This document shows positions 50,970-60,874 of a stretch of 64,000 bases of DNA, piece after piece. The position numbers and the translations under genes were made by a program. The notes beneath the pieces were generated by a model that was not told the DNA's origin, did no database searches, and worked only from the letters and a program-made list of their open reading frames with translations. Positions within the stretch are counted from its first letter, which is position 1; each line of letters starts with the position of its first letter. Origin of the DNA: Flavobacteriales bacterium (lineage in GTDB: Bacteria > Bacteroidota > Bacteroidia > Flavobacteriales_F > PHOS-HE28); contig JADJAA010000001.1 in the NCBI GenBank assembly GCA_016704485.1, positions 806,001 to 870,000 on the forward strand, in the 5' to 3' direction.

Positions 50970-52034
50970 ATGCGGACGACCGGCTGGATCCTTCTTGCGC
51001 TCGTGGTAGTGATAACGGCAGCTTCCTTGGTGAACAAGCAACGCTGGTGGATACGCATGTTCGATCTGCCCCGTGCACAGTTGATCGTGCTTGGTGTGCT
51101 GGCCATCATGCTCTTCGCCGTGTCCGGGCCATTGCGCGAACCGGAGCTGGCAGCTCTTTTCCTGTTGGCCATCAGCATGATCCATCAAGGTCGAAAAGTG
51201 TTCCCGTACACGCCACTCGCACCGGTGATGTCCATACGCGGTGTGCCTAAAAGCGAGCAGGATCGATTGTCCTTGATCGCGGCCAATGTGCTGGGTCCGA
51301 ATCGCGATGTTGCTGCTTTCCTGCGCGTAGTGGAACAACACGATCCTGACCTTGTGTTGACGTTGGAGTCCGATGCCTGGTGGGAAGCCGCGTTGGAACC
51401 GCTTGAGCGCACGCGACCGCATACTATCAAAGTGCCCTTGGATAATTTGTATGGAATGCATCTGTTCTCCCGGTTCCCACTTACCAACACTGAAGTGCGC
51501 TATTTGGTGGAGGATGATGTACCATCCATACGCACCACGTTAACATTACCCTCTGGCGCAACCGTACTCGTGTATGGCGTGCACCCCCGGCCCCCTGCAC
51601 CCGGTGAGAACAGAACGGCAAAAGAGCGCGATGCGGAACTGCTCCTCGTGGCCCGTGAGATCGAAGAAGCGCCGTGTACCACGTTCGTTGCTGGCGACCT
51701 GAACGATGTGGCCTGGTCCACCACATCCGACCTGTTCCGGAAAACCAGTGGGCTGCTGGATCCCCGCCGTGGCCGTGGCTTTTACAATACCTTCCATGCA
51801 AAAGTACCCTTGTTCCGTTGGCCTTTGGACCACATTTTCCACAGCGAGGACCTTGTGTTGTTGGATCTGAAGCGCCTACCACCCTGTGGATCCGATCACT
51901 TCCCCATGTACATCGCTATGGAGTACCGCCCACTGGTGAACAATGGCGATACTCCGGAACCACTTTCGCCGGATGAGGATGAAGAGGTGGATGAGAAGAT
52001 CGCGGAGGGAAAGGCACATGCCGGTAAGGGATGA
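50970..52034 (+). CDS. Endonuclease/exonuclease/phosphatase (EEP) family membrane protein
   Basis: 354 aa from the ATG at 50970 (MRTTGWILLALVVVITAASLV); an ATG at 50952 is also possible. Three transmembrane helices at the N-terminus, then the EEP domain from about residue 105: SLIAANVLGPNRDVAAFL, DLVLTLESD (metal Glu), VYGVHPRPP, VAGDLNDVAWS (D-x-N) and GSDHFPMYIAM (S-D-H). It resembles membrane EEP proteins of bacterial envelopes. The substrate is unknown; hydrolysis of phosphodiesters in the periplasm is likely. Confidence 0.85.
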   Translation: MRTTGWILLALVVVITAASLVNKQRWWIRMFDLPRAQLIVLGVLAIMLFAVSGPLREPELAALFLLAISMIHQGRKVFPYTPLAPVMSIRGVPKSEQDRLSLIAANVLGPNRDVAAFLRVVEQHDPDLVLTLESDAWWEAALEPLERTRPHTIKVPLDNLYGMHLFSRFPLTNTEVRYLVEDDVPSIRTTLTLPSGATVLVYGVHPRPPAPGENRTAKERDAELLLVAREIEEAPCTTFVAGDLNDVAWSTTSDLFRKTSGLLDPRRGRGFYNTFHAKVPLFRWPLDHIFHSEDLVLLDLKRLPPCGSDHFPMYIAMEYRPLVNNGDTPEPLSPDEDEEVDEKIAEGKAHAGKG

Positions 52035-52294
52035 TGGTGCGGCTGTTCAGCACGTATTTCCAACGGCGTTCAGTGTACGGACCCAAATGAGGGTCAACTG
52101 CCCCAAGCTGTGGACCACATGCCACGACGAAAACTACGCCAAGGTCCGCGCGAATCAACTTTTATAGTGACTGAGCCCGCCGGTACTGGCAGTATTCTGC
52201 GATCACTACGGAGCAGAAGGACATCCGGCCTAAAAGATCGGAATGCTGTTGGCATGATCACTGGAAACATTCACTAATTAAAACCACCAGACCC

Positions 52295-52918
52295 ATGAGA
52301 ACGCAATTGACCTGTTTCGCGATTGCCGCACTATTCACTACATCCCTGTTCGCACAGACCCCGGAGAGTGCAGAACTTCCTGTGAAAGAAGCTACGGATG
52401 GTAGTTGGATCGGTATATCCGGCACCGTTGAAAGCACCAGCACTGGAAGTTTCATGCTTGATTATGGAGACGGTACCATCAAAGTGAGCGTTGACCCTGA
52501 TGGTACCAACCCGCATGAGTTCATTGCCAACGAAGCAGTGACGGTGTATGGCATTCTGGATGAAGGATTTTTCACAGCATCCACCATCAACGCACGGACC
52601 GTTTATCTGGATAGCCAGAAAAGTTATGCGTGCACAAGCGATGGCGCCGACGCCAAAGTAGCGACATTCATGCCCGCACTTTATACGGGCACTGTCGTGT
52701 ATGGTAGTGTTACCAAGTTGACCAATGACGGGTTCGTGGTGAACGACGCGGGAACCATGGTTACCGTTGATACAAGCGCATTGTCAGGAGCAACAAAGGA
52801 AGCGACCGGTGATCCAGCAGTACATGTTGGGGATCGTGTTGCGGTGGTCGGCGATATCACTAAAGGATTCTTTACCGGACGTACGCTTGCTGCTACTTCC
52901 TTGAACGTGGTGCATTGA
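52295..52918 (+). CDS. Secreted tandem OB-fold (BOF-like) protein
   Basis: 207 aa with a signal peptide (MRTQLTCFAIAALFTTSLFAQ). Two OB-like domains: WIGISGTVESTSTGSFMLDYGDGTIKV ... VTVYGILDEGFFTASTINA and GTVVYGSVTKLTNDGFVVN ... RVAVVGDITKGFFTGRTLAA. The duplicated G-x-V ... G-x-F-x-x-R/T pattern recalls YgiW/YdeI (BOF) stress proteins. A terminator follows 38 bp after the stop. Confidence 0.72.
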   Translation: MRTQLTCFAIAALFTTSLFAQTPESAELPVKEATDGSWIGISGTVESTSTGSFMLDYGDGTIKVSVDPDGTNPHEFIANEAVTVYGILDEGFFTASTINARTVYLDSQKSYACTSDGADAKVATFMPALYTGTVVYGSVTKLTNDGFVVNDAGTMVTVDTSALSGATKEATGDPAVHVGDRVAVVGDITKGFFTGRTLAATSLNVVH

Positions 52919-52956
52919 TCGCGAGCATAAGCAATTCTGTACATAACACGCTAGTT

Positions 52957-52985
52957 AAGACCCCGGCCAAACCGGGGTCTTTTTA
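52957..52985 (+). terminator. Rho-independent terminator
   Basis: AGACCCCGG and CCGGGGTCT pair across CCAAA and are followed by TTTTTA. It ends the transcript of the OB-fold gene. Confidence 0.85.
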
Positions 52986-53177
52986 GTTGAGGTAGCGATG
53001 CGATCCATTCAGGACAGATACACATTGAACATCGCGCTAGCATTACCCACTTCCATGGATAGGATCCGTGAGGCATCCTATGCCCCGATCTGGGGCAGTT
53101 CCGCTCCGCAAGTGGCAACTTAACCGGTGGGTCTACGCACGATGCCACGTGGCGCGAAGGTTGCGGCACGGATCGGT

Positions 53178-53777
53178 ATGAAAACACTGTTGCGAAAAAC
53201 CACTTCTCCCGGTATCTCCGTCGTGACCATTACAGCGCTGTTGATCATGGGATGTTCGAATGCTGACAACAACAGCGTGAGCATGAATGATCGGGACATT
53301 GGGCTGAGTGAGAACGTGATGGCCGACTCGGAGAATTTCGAGATCGGTAATGCTGCACCCGCCGATCAGGTTCCCGTTCACTTCGACACGCGGCTTTATA
53401 CGGAAGAAGGAGGGCTGATCATTCGAAAAGAGGCCAACACACGTGAACCAGCCACCACACCTGCTGAGGAGCGAAGCTATTTGGCTGAAGATCTTCACAG
53501 GATCCGCCTACCATTGATGGCCGAGTTGGGCCGTGTACGGGATCGCCTGAACCTGGGTGGCCGTGAAGAACCAAGTATCAAGGCCGATGAAAAGCGCGCC
53601 ACTGAATTGGCAAAGAGTCTGGATCGTGTGGACCGCGCCTTGGCCGTTATTGAAGCTAGTACCGACAGTACATGGAAGTCCGAACGTGAGCGCCAGCTGA
53701 AGGAGTTGAAGGTAGTGCGTGAATGGGTAATGCGCTACCGCGCAGTGCGCCCCACAAGTTCTACATCGCGCATGTGA
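53178..53777 (+). CDS. Putative lipoprotein
   Basis: 199 aa from the ATG at 53178 (MKTLLRKTTSPGISVV), with lipobox LLIMGCS. The mature part is charged and helical at the C-terminus (EDLHRIRLPLMAELGRVRDRL, RVDRALAVIEASTDSTW). No family recognised. Confidence 0.65.
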   Translation: MKTLLRKTTSPGISVVTITALLIMGCSNADNNSVSMNDRDIGLSENVMADSENFEIGNAAPADQVPVHFDTRLYTEEGGLIIRKEANTREPATTPAEERSYLAEDLHRIRLPLMAELGRVRDRLNLGGREEPSIKADEKRATELAKSLDRVDRALAVIEASTDSTWKSERERQLKELKVVREWVMRYRAVRPTSSTSRM

Positions 53778-53815
53778 TCTGGATGAGGCTGTGTTGAATG
53801 GCTTAGCCTTCGCAG

Positions 53816-54484
53816 CTAGTCCGAACAGCCTGATAGTACGATCAGTCCGTCTGCTTTGCGCAAGCGATCCATCAGAAGCAACATGCGTTCATCGTATGCA
53901 TCTTCTTCCCCATCTTCCAACTCGGCAATTTCCGCATTCAATTGTACAATTTCCGGCAGTAGGACATCTAGCTCGCTGCTATGCCTATACGCCGCGATCT
54001 GGTGAAAACACAGGTAGCCTGCACACGCGATCACTTGGGTCGGACGCTGATGGAAGAGGACCGTATCACTGACCTGTAGGTCGCTGGAGAGCCACTCCAA
54101 TGCCGACACGCGCTCGTAGGCCTCCACACTTATGTTACTTGTCGCTGCACTGTCCAGTTGGAAGGGATCGAACAGGTGATACAGTATGGCCTGGTCGGTT
54201 TTCGCGCAATCGATCAACCCTTCGGCGCAGTAGCGATATGTCGCTCTATACCTGCACCACGTACTGTCCGTCGCACCATCAGTGTTGAACAAGAGCGCTT
54301 TCAAATACGGGCTACTGTGGATCGAATCCACATTCAGGTAACACGCGCTTATCGTGCGGTAGCATGTAAGTTCTTGACCTGTGATCATGGTCACTTTTAA
54401 CGCGAGGGCGTAATTGGAATAGTGGCATTCCGCTTTTGCGGTGGCGCATGCTAGAAGTAACAGCTGAAGAATGGCATTTCTCAT
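53816..54484 (-). CDS. Secreted Cys-rich hypothetical protein
   Basis: 222 aa from the ATG at 54484 (MRNAILQLLLLACATAKAE signal peptide). About eight Cys residues (ECHYSNYA, LTCYRT, SACYLN, STWCRYRATYRYCAEGLIDCAK, VIACAGYLCFHQ) suggest disulfides outside the cytoplasm. The C-terminus is an acidic helix (AEIAELEDGEEDAYDERM). No family recognised. Confidence 0.65.
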   Translation of the reverse strand: MRNAILQLLLLACATAKAECHYSNYALALKVTMITGQELTCYRTISACYLNVDSIHSSPYLKALLFNTDGATDSTWCRYRATYRYCAEGLIDCAKTDQAILYHLFDPFQLDSAATSNISVEAYERVSALEWLSSDLQVSDTVLFHQRPTQVIACAGYLCFHQIAAYRHSSELDVLLPEIVQLNAEIAELEDGEEDAYDERMLLLMDRLRKADGLIVLSGCSD

Positions 54485-54570
54485 GTCGCACGTTCTGACC
54501 CGGCAACAAGATACTCGCATGATCTGAAGAACGCAGCAGCATCATGCAGTAGCTTCAACGCATTCACTCC

Positions 54571-54612
54571 AAAACAAAAGACCAGTGCAGCCATCCATTG
54601 CCGCACTGGTCT
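54571..54612 (-). terminator. Rho-independent terminator
   Basis: On the minus strand AGACCAGTGCGGCA pairs with the complement TGGCTGCACTGGTCT and is followed by TTTTGTTTT. It lies 23 bp past the stop at 54635. Confidence 0.85.
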
Positions 54613-54634
54613 TCAACAAAGAATTGGATCAGGC

Positions 54635-55141
54635 TCAAACGCGCAGGCGACCTTCTATACCTCCATCATCTTTACTGCCTGTAACAATGGCAGCCATGAT
54701 CTTGATGCCGGCCACGATCTTCCCATCCTTCGTGTCCCAGTAGTAGCTGTCCAGTGGTGTTACTTTCATCAACCGCAGGTCTGGATCCTCGGCGCCTTCG
54801 GGCACCCATGCTTCCGCCCATTTGCTGAACAGTTCCTTGATGCGCTCGCGATCGTTGGAGAATTCCACCGTGCCATTGATCGTAAGGAATTCCTGATCCG
54901 ATGGGTTCGAGAAATAAAGATCCGTACGTGGATCCTTCATCAGTGAAATGTATTTGCTGCTGGTGCGTAGTGTTAGGAACCAGAAATTGCCGCTATCGTC
55001 AACCTCCGAAACACTCATCGGGCGACTTTTGGAAATGCTTTCTTTCAGATCCGTCACCATCATGCAGATGGTCTGGTGATCCACGATCTCTTTTAATTTC
55101 TTGATGGCCTCCTCGCCCATCAGTTGTTTTTTATCGCCCAT
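54635..55141 (-). CDS. General stress protein 26-like pyridoxamine 5'-phosphate oxidase family protein
   Basis: 168 aa. Split-barrel FMN-binding signatures: DHQTICMMVTDLKESISKSRPMSV, NFWFLTLRTSSKYISLMKDPRTDLYFSNPSDQ and FLTINGTVEFSNDRERIKELFSKWAEAWVPEG. This is the Pnp-oxidase (general stress protein 26) group that binds flavin, not the PLP-synthesising PdxH. It probably reduces unknown substrates under stress. Confidence 0.88.
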   Translation of the reverse strand: MGDKKQLMGEEAIKKLKEIVDHQTICMMVTDLKESISKSRPMSVSEVDDSGNFWFLTLRTSSKYISLMKDPRTDLYFSNPSDQEFLTINGTVEFSNDRERIKELFSKWAEAWVPEGAEDPDLRLMKVTPLDSYYWDTKDGKIVAGIKIMAAIVTGSKDDGGIEGRLRV

Positions 55142-55433
55142 TGTTCAGTTGTTTTTCTCTGAAGAACGCCAACATCATGCCGATGCCCGAACAGCGCATT
55201 CGTGGATCTGGAATGTGGAGGATATTGCACACTTGTCTCGTGAAATGGGTAATAGCAAGAAGATGGAAAGGTCGGCGTTGACTTTACGAGGAGCGTACAC
55301 TTCCCCGTTACCCCGAATGGTTCTGAATTTGATGAACTCGATGAAGTTCCTGAAGTCCAGGTCCGGAAGAGATCCACAACGCATACTTTTAGCCGAACGC
55401 AAGGCGCTCCTAAAAACTATTTCTTCAACAGAC

Positions 55434-56336
55434 ATGAACTTCAAGCAGAACGCGAAAAGCTTTTGGGAAAACCTGAAGACCACCGTAACCAAGTTCGGGG
55501 AGATCGACCCGTTCACCCAAGCAGGGTTCTTGGCCTACACTACAATTTTCGCGCTGCCGGGTGTGATCATCATCGTAGTGGCCATTGCTGGTTTCTTCTA
55601 TGACGCGAACGAGGTGCAGACCGCCATCTACTCCCAGTTCGGGTCGTTCATTGGCAGTGATACCACTGATCAACTAGAGACCATTGTGGAACAAGCCGAT
55701 AAACAACACAGCGGCATTCTGGCAAAGATCCTAGGCGTTCTTGCTTTGGTTGTGAGTGCCACAACTGCTTTCGCGGCATTGCAGCGGGGCTTGAATAAAG
55801 TGTGGCGCATTGAACCTGTAAAGGGCCGCGCAGTGTGGCGCTACCTCGGTAGCCGCATGATCTCGTTGGCACTGATCGCATCCTTCGGTTTTCTACTCCT
55901 GATGTCACTGGTTCTCGATGCCGTTCTGGTGAATGTCGGGGAACGCGTCGGGAGCTGGGTGCCAGCGGAGGATATCCTGTTCGGTATACTGGGAATGGCC
56001 GCTTCATTCGGAGTGGTCACCTTGGTATTCGCATTCGTATTCAAGCTTTTGCCGGATGCTAAAGTTCCGTGGCATTCGGTCTGGGTGGGTGCACTCTTCA
56101 CAGCGGTGCTCTTCACGTTGGGCAAGTTCTTGATCGGCCTTTACATAGCCAAGACCGGTGCTGCGGATGCCTATGGCGCAGGCGGCGTGGTCGTGATCGT
56201 AATGTTGTGGGCCTATTTCTCCACCTTGATCCTGCTCTTCGGTGCGCAGTACACCTATGTGAGTTCCGGTGCAGCATCTGAGGAACCGGGTGCCGACAAT
56301 GCAGTTATCGATCCAGCGAGAAAGGTAAAGACCTAA
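55434..56336 (+). CDS. YihY/BrkB family membrane protein
   Basis: 300 aa from the ATG at 55434 (MNFKQNAKSFWENLKTTV). Six helices, with BrkB landmarks FTQAGFLAYTTIFALPGVIIIVVAIAG, ALQRGLNKVWRIEP, FKLLPDAKVPWHSVWVGALFTAVLFTLGKFLIGLYI and GAGGVVVIVMLWAYFSTLILLFGAQYT. Wrongly called ribonuclease BN in old annotations; the actual role is unknown. It is divergent from the stress protein at 55141. Confidence 0.9.
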   Translation: MNFKQNAKSFWENLKTTVTKFGEIDPFTQAGFLAYTTIFALPGVIIIVVAIAGFFYDANEVQTAIYSQFGSFIGSDTTDQLETIVEQADKQHSGILAKILGVLALVVSATTAFAALQRGLNKVWRIEPVKGRAVWRYLGSRMISLALIASFGFLLLMSLVLDAVLVNVGERVGSWVPAEDILFGILGMAASFGVVTLVFAFVFKLLPDAKVPWHSVWVGALFTAVLFTLGKFLIGLYIAKTGAADAYGAGGVVVIVMLWAYFSTLILLFGAQYTYVSSGAASEEPGADNAVIDPARKVKT

Positions 56337-56376
56337 GAATGCTAGTTTCTTGTTGAACGTAGTGTGGCTTTGGCGT

Positions 56377-56490
56377 ACTACCAGAATTGAGAGCGCAGCT
56401 GAACACCTACTGTAAGGAACCGATCCGCTTTTAGCAGTTCGCGCTCTCCATAATCTCAATTGGGATAGTTGGCATGATCAACCAGATGAT
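56377..56490 (-). pseudogene. C-terminal remnant of an outer-membrane transporter-like protein
   Basis: With one frame change the minus strand reads ERELLKADRFLTVGVQLRSQFW-stop, matching the end of the intact protein at 59196-59915 (GRELLEANWFLTAGITLRSKFW-stop). The match continues upstream in another frame (PIEI) to about 56490. The rest of the gene is gone, so it is a decayed paralogue 2.8 kb from the intact one. Confidence 0.75.
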
Positions 56491-56669
56491 CATAAGAAAG
56501 GTACTCCGCCCGTTTGAATTTGAAGCGCTGTGCTTAGTCACTGAGCGGTGATGATCACATTACCCGTGCTACAGCATTTTGCGATCCGCTCCGGCTCATC
56601 GAATGATGAAGATGTTCGTGAACATGACGCGAGATGGGCCTAGAGAGTAGTGTCTGGAACAGAACCGAA

Positions 56670-56840
56670 CTACGACCCGCAGCCCCCACAGGCATTGCAC
56701 GCTGCACAGGCCGCGCGCTGGGAAACAGCTTCACCCGCCACTTGCGTACTCTTCTTCGCGTGGAACACAGGCAACCACATCCGCAACAGGTAAGCTGCTG
56801 AGATCAGTACGATGATGGTTGCTATAAGGGTCTGCGTCAT
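56670..56840 (-). CDS. FeoB-associated Cys-rich membrane protein
   Basis: 56 aa from the ATG at 56840 (MTQTLIATIIVLISAAYLLRMW), one transmembrane helix then a Cys-rich tail CAACNACGGCGS. Its start overlaps the feoB stop by 4 bp. Such proteins accompany FeoA and FeoB in Bacteroidota and may hand over ferrous iron. Confidence 0.88.
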   Translation of the reverse strand: MTQTLIATIIVLISAAYLLRMWLPVFHAKKSTQVAGEAVSQRAACAACNACGGCGS

Positions 56841-58686
56841 CCGGTGATCGCGTTCGTTAGTTGGTACGTGATCAGACTTGCAAGGTACGCCAAACCGAAA
56901 AGATAGCCGCCCATGATCCACATGTATTTCCACGAGTTGGTCTCGCGTTTCACGGCCACGAAGGTGCTGAGGCACTGCGGTGCGAACACCAGCCAGATGA
57001 GCAGTGAAAGTTTGGTGGCCAAGGACCATTCCGTTGCAATGCGTTCCCGCAGCTGGGACTCCACATCCTCATCATTGCCGTCCATGGCGTAGGTCATGCC
57101 CAACGCGCTGACCACCACTTCGCGGGCAGCCATTCCGGGCACCAGTGCAATGGAGATCTCCGCGTTGAAACCGATGGGCGCGAACACATGTTGAAGTGCA
57201 TGTCCCATTTCGCCGGCCAAGGTTCCCGCTATGGGCGAGTCCGACTGTGCGGCGCGCGGCGAGGGGATGCTGCTAAGACCCCACATAACAATGGTGAGCG
57301 CCATGATCACGGTACCCACGCGTGTAATGAAGATCATGGCGCGCTCATAGATACCATAGACGAGGCTGCGCAGATCCGGCCATTGGTACGGCGGCAATTC
57401 CATCAACAGGTGCGGTCGTGACCCTTCGCGTTCGCTGCGTTTGATCACCCACGCAACCGTCATGGCCGCCACGATACCGAGCAGATATAAGCCCACCATG
57501 ACAAGTGCACCGGAGACAGGTTCGTTCGGAAAGAGCGCGGCAATGAGCAATGTGTAAACCGGAATGCGCGCGGAACAGGCCATCAACGGCGCGACAAGAA
57601 TAGTAGTAAGCCGATCGCGCCAATTGGTGATGGTGCGTGTGGCCATGATGCCCGGTATGGCACAGGCGAAGCTGGAAAGTAATGGGATGAAGGAGCGTCC
57701 GGAAAGACCGGCCTTGCTCATGGGCCTGTCGAGCAGGAATGCTGCGCGCGGCAGATAGCCCGATGCCTCCAGAGCAAGAATGAACAGGAAGAGGATAAGG
57801 ATCTGTGGCAGGAAAACGAACACGCTCCCTACCCCACCAATGATACCTTCCACCACGAGACCACGCAATGCGCCGTCGTCCATGTGGTCCCGCACGTATC
57901 CGCCTAATAAAGTGGTACCGTCCTCGATGAATCCGGAGAGCCAAGCACCCAACGAGAACACGGCGACGAAGGTGAGAAAGAGCACCACCGCAAGCACCAC
58001 GAAACCCCACACCGGATGCATAAGAAAGCGATCGATCCGATCGCTTGGATCAAGGTCCACGGCGGGTTCGGTGACCACGCGCTTACAGATGCGTTGCACC
58101 TCTTTCTGCGTGTCCATCACTTGTTCCAGTCCTGGAGCCTTCCACGCCACGGGTGTGCTTTGCTTAACGGGAAGATCCAAGAAAGCGCGCAACTCATCGG
58201 CACCATGGGCTTGCACGCTTACGGTGCGGATCACCGGTACGCCGAGTTCACGTGCCAGTGCGTCCACATCGATACCGATCCCGAACTTCTCGGCACGGTC
58301 CATTTTGTTCAGCACCACGACCATGGGGATGCCCAAGCTTCGCGCTTCCAGCACCATGCGCAAGTGCAGGCGCAGGTTGGTGGCATCGGTAACGCACACG
58401 AGCAGATCGGGAAGGGCCTCTCGGCTGCGCCCGGTCACCACATCGCGTGTCATGGCCTCATCGTTCGAGAGCGCATTCAGGCTATAAGCCCCGGGCGATC
58501 AAGAACCTTTACGCTGCGCCCTGCCGTGGTGAACAATATTCCTTCCTTGCGCTCTACCGTTACACCGGCGTAGTTGGCCACCTTCTGGCGGCTGCCGGTC
58601 AGTAGGTTGAACAGGGCGGTCTTACCACAGTTCGGGTTGCCGAGCAGAACGATGTGTGCTGGAAGGGTAAGGGTATCCACCTCCAT
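56837..58686 (-). pseudogene. feoB: Ferrous iron transporter FeoB, single-base frameshift
   Basis: The first frame (58686 to a TGA at 58477) encodes the G1 site GNPNCGKTALFNLL through G2 to VKVLDRPGLIA-stop; the second frame resumes at PGAYSLNALSNDEAMTRD and runs to 56837. The G3 motif DxPG needs one more base near 58496 (GAT-CG-CCC versus GAT-CTG-CCC). All else is normal: G4 NKMD, the Gate domains (GFVVLAVVLFLTFVAVFSLG, RSFIPLLSSFACAIPGIMATR) and the C-terminal helices, for a joined length near 616 aa. It imports Fe2+ using GTP. Likely intact in the organism if the missing base is an assembly error. Confidence 0.85.
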
Positions 58687-58688
58687 AG

Positions 58689-58958
58689 CTATGGCTCCAA
58701 GGTCACAAGAATGAAGGATGCTTCGTGACGACGCAACGCGAACGTTGTGCCGCCCAAACGTACGGCCAAAGGTTCATAACCGGCAGCTCCCGTGGCCACT
58801 ACGCGCACGCGCTCCTCGGGGACGAAACCCAGTTCCACCAAGCGCAACACCAGGTCGCGGTCCACGTCAGTGGTGGGCATGATCACCTCGACCACATTGG
58901 CCCAACGGTAGGCTGGTAGCTCATTCAGGCGAATGGCAGTGATGCTTGGGGCGTTCAT
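58689..58958 (-). CDS. feoA: FeoA family ferrous iron transport protein
   Basis: 89 aa from the ATG at 58958 (MNAPSITAIRLNELPAYRW). An SH3-like fold: LRLVELGFVPEERVRVVATG and EPLAVRLGGTTFALRRHEASFI. It is 2 bp upstream of feoB and is a known partner of FeoB. Confidence 0.9.
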   Translation of the reverse strand: MNAPSITAIRLNELPAYRWANVVEVIMPTTDVDRDLVLRLVELGFVPEERVRVVATGAAGYEPLAVRLGGTTFALRRHEASFILVTLEP

Positions 58959-59195
58959 TGGAGGGTCGTAAAGGTCCGCTTTGCAGGCGGAACCCGGTAT
59001 ACCTCGATCATGGTATTCCGGTGGGACCATCGGGCGGGGCGGAATGGGCTTGAGCGTAAGGCTGATGGATGGCTCTTTAAGCTGGACCAGTGGGTGGATC
59101 AGCGAGCGCGATGGCAGTTGGGTGCACCATCCAGCGCACAAGGCAAAGGCATAAGTGGCTAGTGTGTTCCCTAAACGTTGTGTGACTTCCGTCGA

Positions 59196-59915
59196 CTACC
59201 AGAATTTAGAACGCAGGGTAATACCCGCAGTAAGGAACCAATTCGCTTCGAGCAGTTCGCGCCCTCCGGCAATGTCAATTTGGATATTGGGTATGATCAG
59301 CCAGAGAAACCCACCATCCAAAGTAATGTTTCCTCTATTTTCGACAGGCTGTCGCCAATGGCCTTCACCGAAGATCGAAAATGCATCGGAAAGCTGCTGT
59401 TGACCGGAGGTCGTGATCGTAAATTCAGGCACATCCGATCCTGGTTCCAGCAATGCGCCTGCATTCATGGTCAATTCAAAATTGGGAGTGAGATCGCGTA
59501 CGGCAAGCACAGCGAAACGTCCACCGCTGGCACCTTGATCATCAAATTGATATTCGCCAAGCACCGCTAAGTTGATCTCATCGTTATTTATCAGACCGAT
59601 CTTGGTGCCCACGCTCCAGGAATATTCCTCCAACTGTTGCGCATTCAGGGTTCGGTCACCGTCCAGCCTCAATTCCACACCTTTCAGAATGCCAATGCGC
59701 AGCAACGCAATAGGTAGATCCGCATTCGTACTATCTCCTTCGAACCGATCCCGCTGCACACCGGCTTCCAATTGTATGATCCCTTGCGGCACTGGCGAAG
59801 CCCCTTCGCTAAAACCCGGTTGGTCACTTTGAAGTTCTTGGGCACTTAGGGAGGCACGCAGGAAAACAAAACACGCCATGGTGATCCATCGCACGAATAG
59901 TATTGGCCGCTCCAT
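59196..59915 (-). CDS. Outer-membrane beta-barrel protein, phenol-degradation MetA-like transporter
   Basis: 239 aa from the ATG at 59915 (MERPILFVRWITMACFVFLRASLSAQ leader). Alternating strands (IQLEAGVQRDRFEG, IALLRIGILKGVELRLDGDRT, SVGTKIGLINNDEINLAVLGEYQFDD) and a terminal LRSKFW. The pattern fits the transporter family related to the MetA pathway of phenol degradation; the function is unknown. A decayed fragment of a paralogue lies at 56377-56490. Confidence 0.78.
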   Translation of the reverse strand: MERPILFVRWITMACFVFLRASLSAQELQSDQPGFSEGASPVPQGIIQLEAGVQRDRFEGDSTNADLPIALLRIGILKGVELRLDGDRTLNAQQLEEYSWSVGTKIGLINNDEINLAVLGEYQFDDQGASGGRFAVLAVRDLTPNFELTMNAGALLEPGSDVPEFTITTSGQQQLSDAFSIFGEGHWRQPVENRGNITLDGGFLWLIIPNIQIDIAGGRELLEANWFLTAGITLRSKFW

Positions 59916-60155
59916 CAATGTACGTCGCATGCATCCCTTGAATTGCTCCGTGCTGTTCTCACGATCTCTAACGATATCCGCAGTGGGAAAAACCTCACCA
60001 CGGCATTGCGCAAGTATACTGAGTGAATTCTTGAACATTCCCAGCCCACGATAAATAGCACACCGTGATCGATCCAGAAAAGATAGAGACCTCCGTGTTC
60101 TTTTGTGTGAACAGTTCCACATACCTTGCGCAGGCCAGCAATTCCGAGCAAGACC

Positions 60156-60629
60156 ATGGACAACTTCGCACGCATGATGCAACTCGCCGAGGAGGTCTTC
60201 GCGGTGCATGAGGACCCGACCCAACTGCAAGTGGATGAAGATGTCTTGGCGCACTTGCGGCAGTTGCATCCGGCGTCGGTGAGCGAGGAGGCTGACCCCA
60301 ATGGACCGGTGGCCTGGATACTGCTGATCCCTACCACGGCGGAATTAATGGAAGGCTTTCTCATGGGCACGCTCACCGAGCAGGAGTTGTATGAGCGAAC
60401 GCCAGTGGGTGCAGCGTACGAGGCGGTATACCTGTGCAGTGCAATGGTGTTGCAGGAGTATCGCCGAACGGGCCTTGCCGAACGGACCACGCTGCAGGCC
60501 TTGGAACAGATCCGCAAGGACCATCGCATCACCACCTTGTTCTGTTGGCCCTTCACCGAGGGGGGCGATGCGTTGGCGGTGGCCATTGCGCGCGGATCGG
60601 ACCTGCCGTTGCGGATACGTGAGCGGTAA
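60156..60629 (+). CDS. GNAT-like acetyltransferase
   Basis: 157 aa from the ATG at 60156 (MDNFARMMQLAEEVFAVHED). The central VAWILLIPTTAELM strand, AAYEAVYLCSAMVLQEYRRTGLAERTTLQALEQI (the V-x-x-x-x-R/G-x-G helix region of GNAT) and TTLFCWPFTEGGDALA end resemble a GNAT fold. The substrate is unknown. Confidence 0.68.
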   Translation: MDNFARMMQLAEEVFAVHEDPTQLQVDEDVLAHLRQLHPASVSEEADPNGPVAWILLIPTTAELMEGFLMGTLTEQELYERTPVGAAYEAVYLCSAMVLQEYRRTGLAERTTLQALEQIRKDHRITTLFCWPFTEGGDALAVAIARGSDLPLRIRER

Positions 60630-60874
60630 GGCGCATTGCGATAGATCACCGTTAACCGTTTAACGATGTTCTGCGTTCCGCCGAGTTCCAGCACAGCATG
60701 TCGGTGATCCGGTGACTTCACCTTCAGCAGAATTCGCCGAGCTTATCCTTGTTCAGCGGAGGTTTTGGCAAGTGATCAGGATCGTGCATTACCACTTATC
60801 CGCGTGTGCATCCACTTACCAATTCGTGCGCTTACGCTTGCATCACTATCCGATACCTTCATGCACTGAACGCC

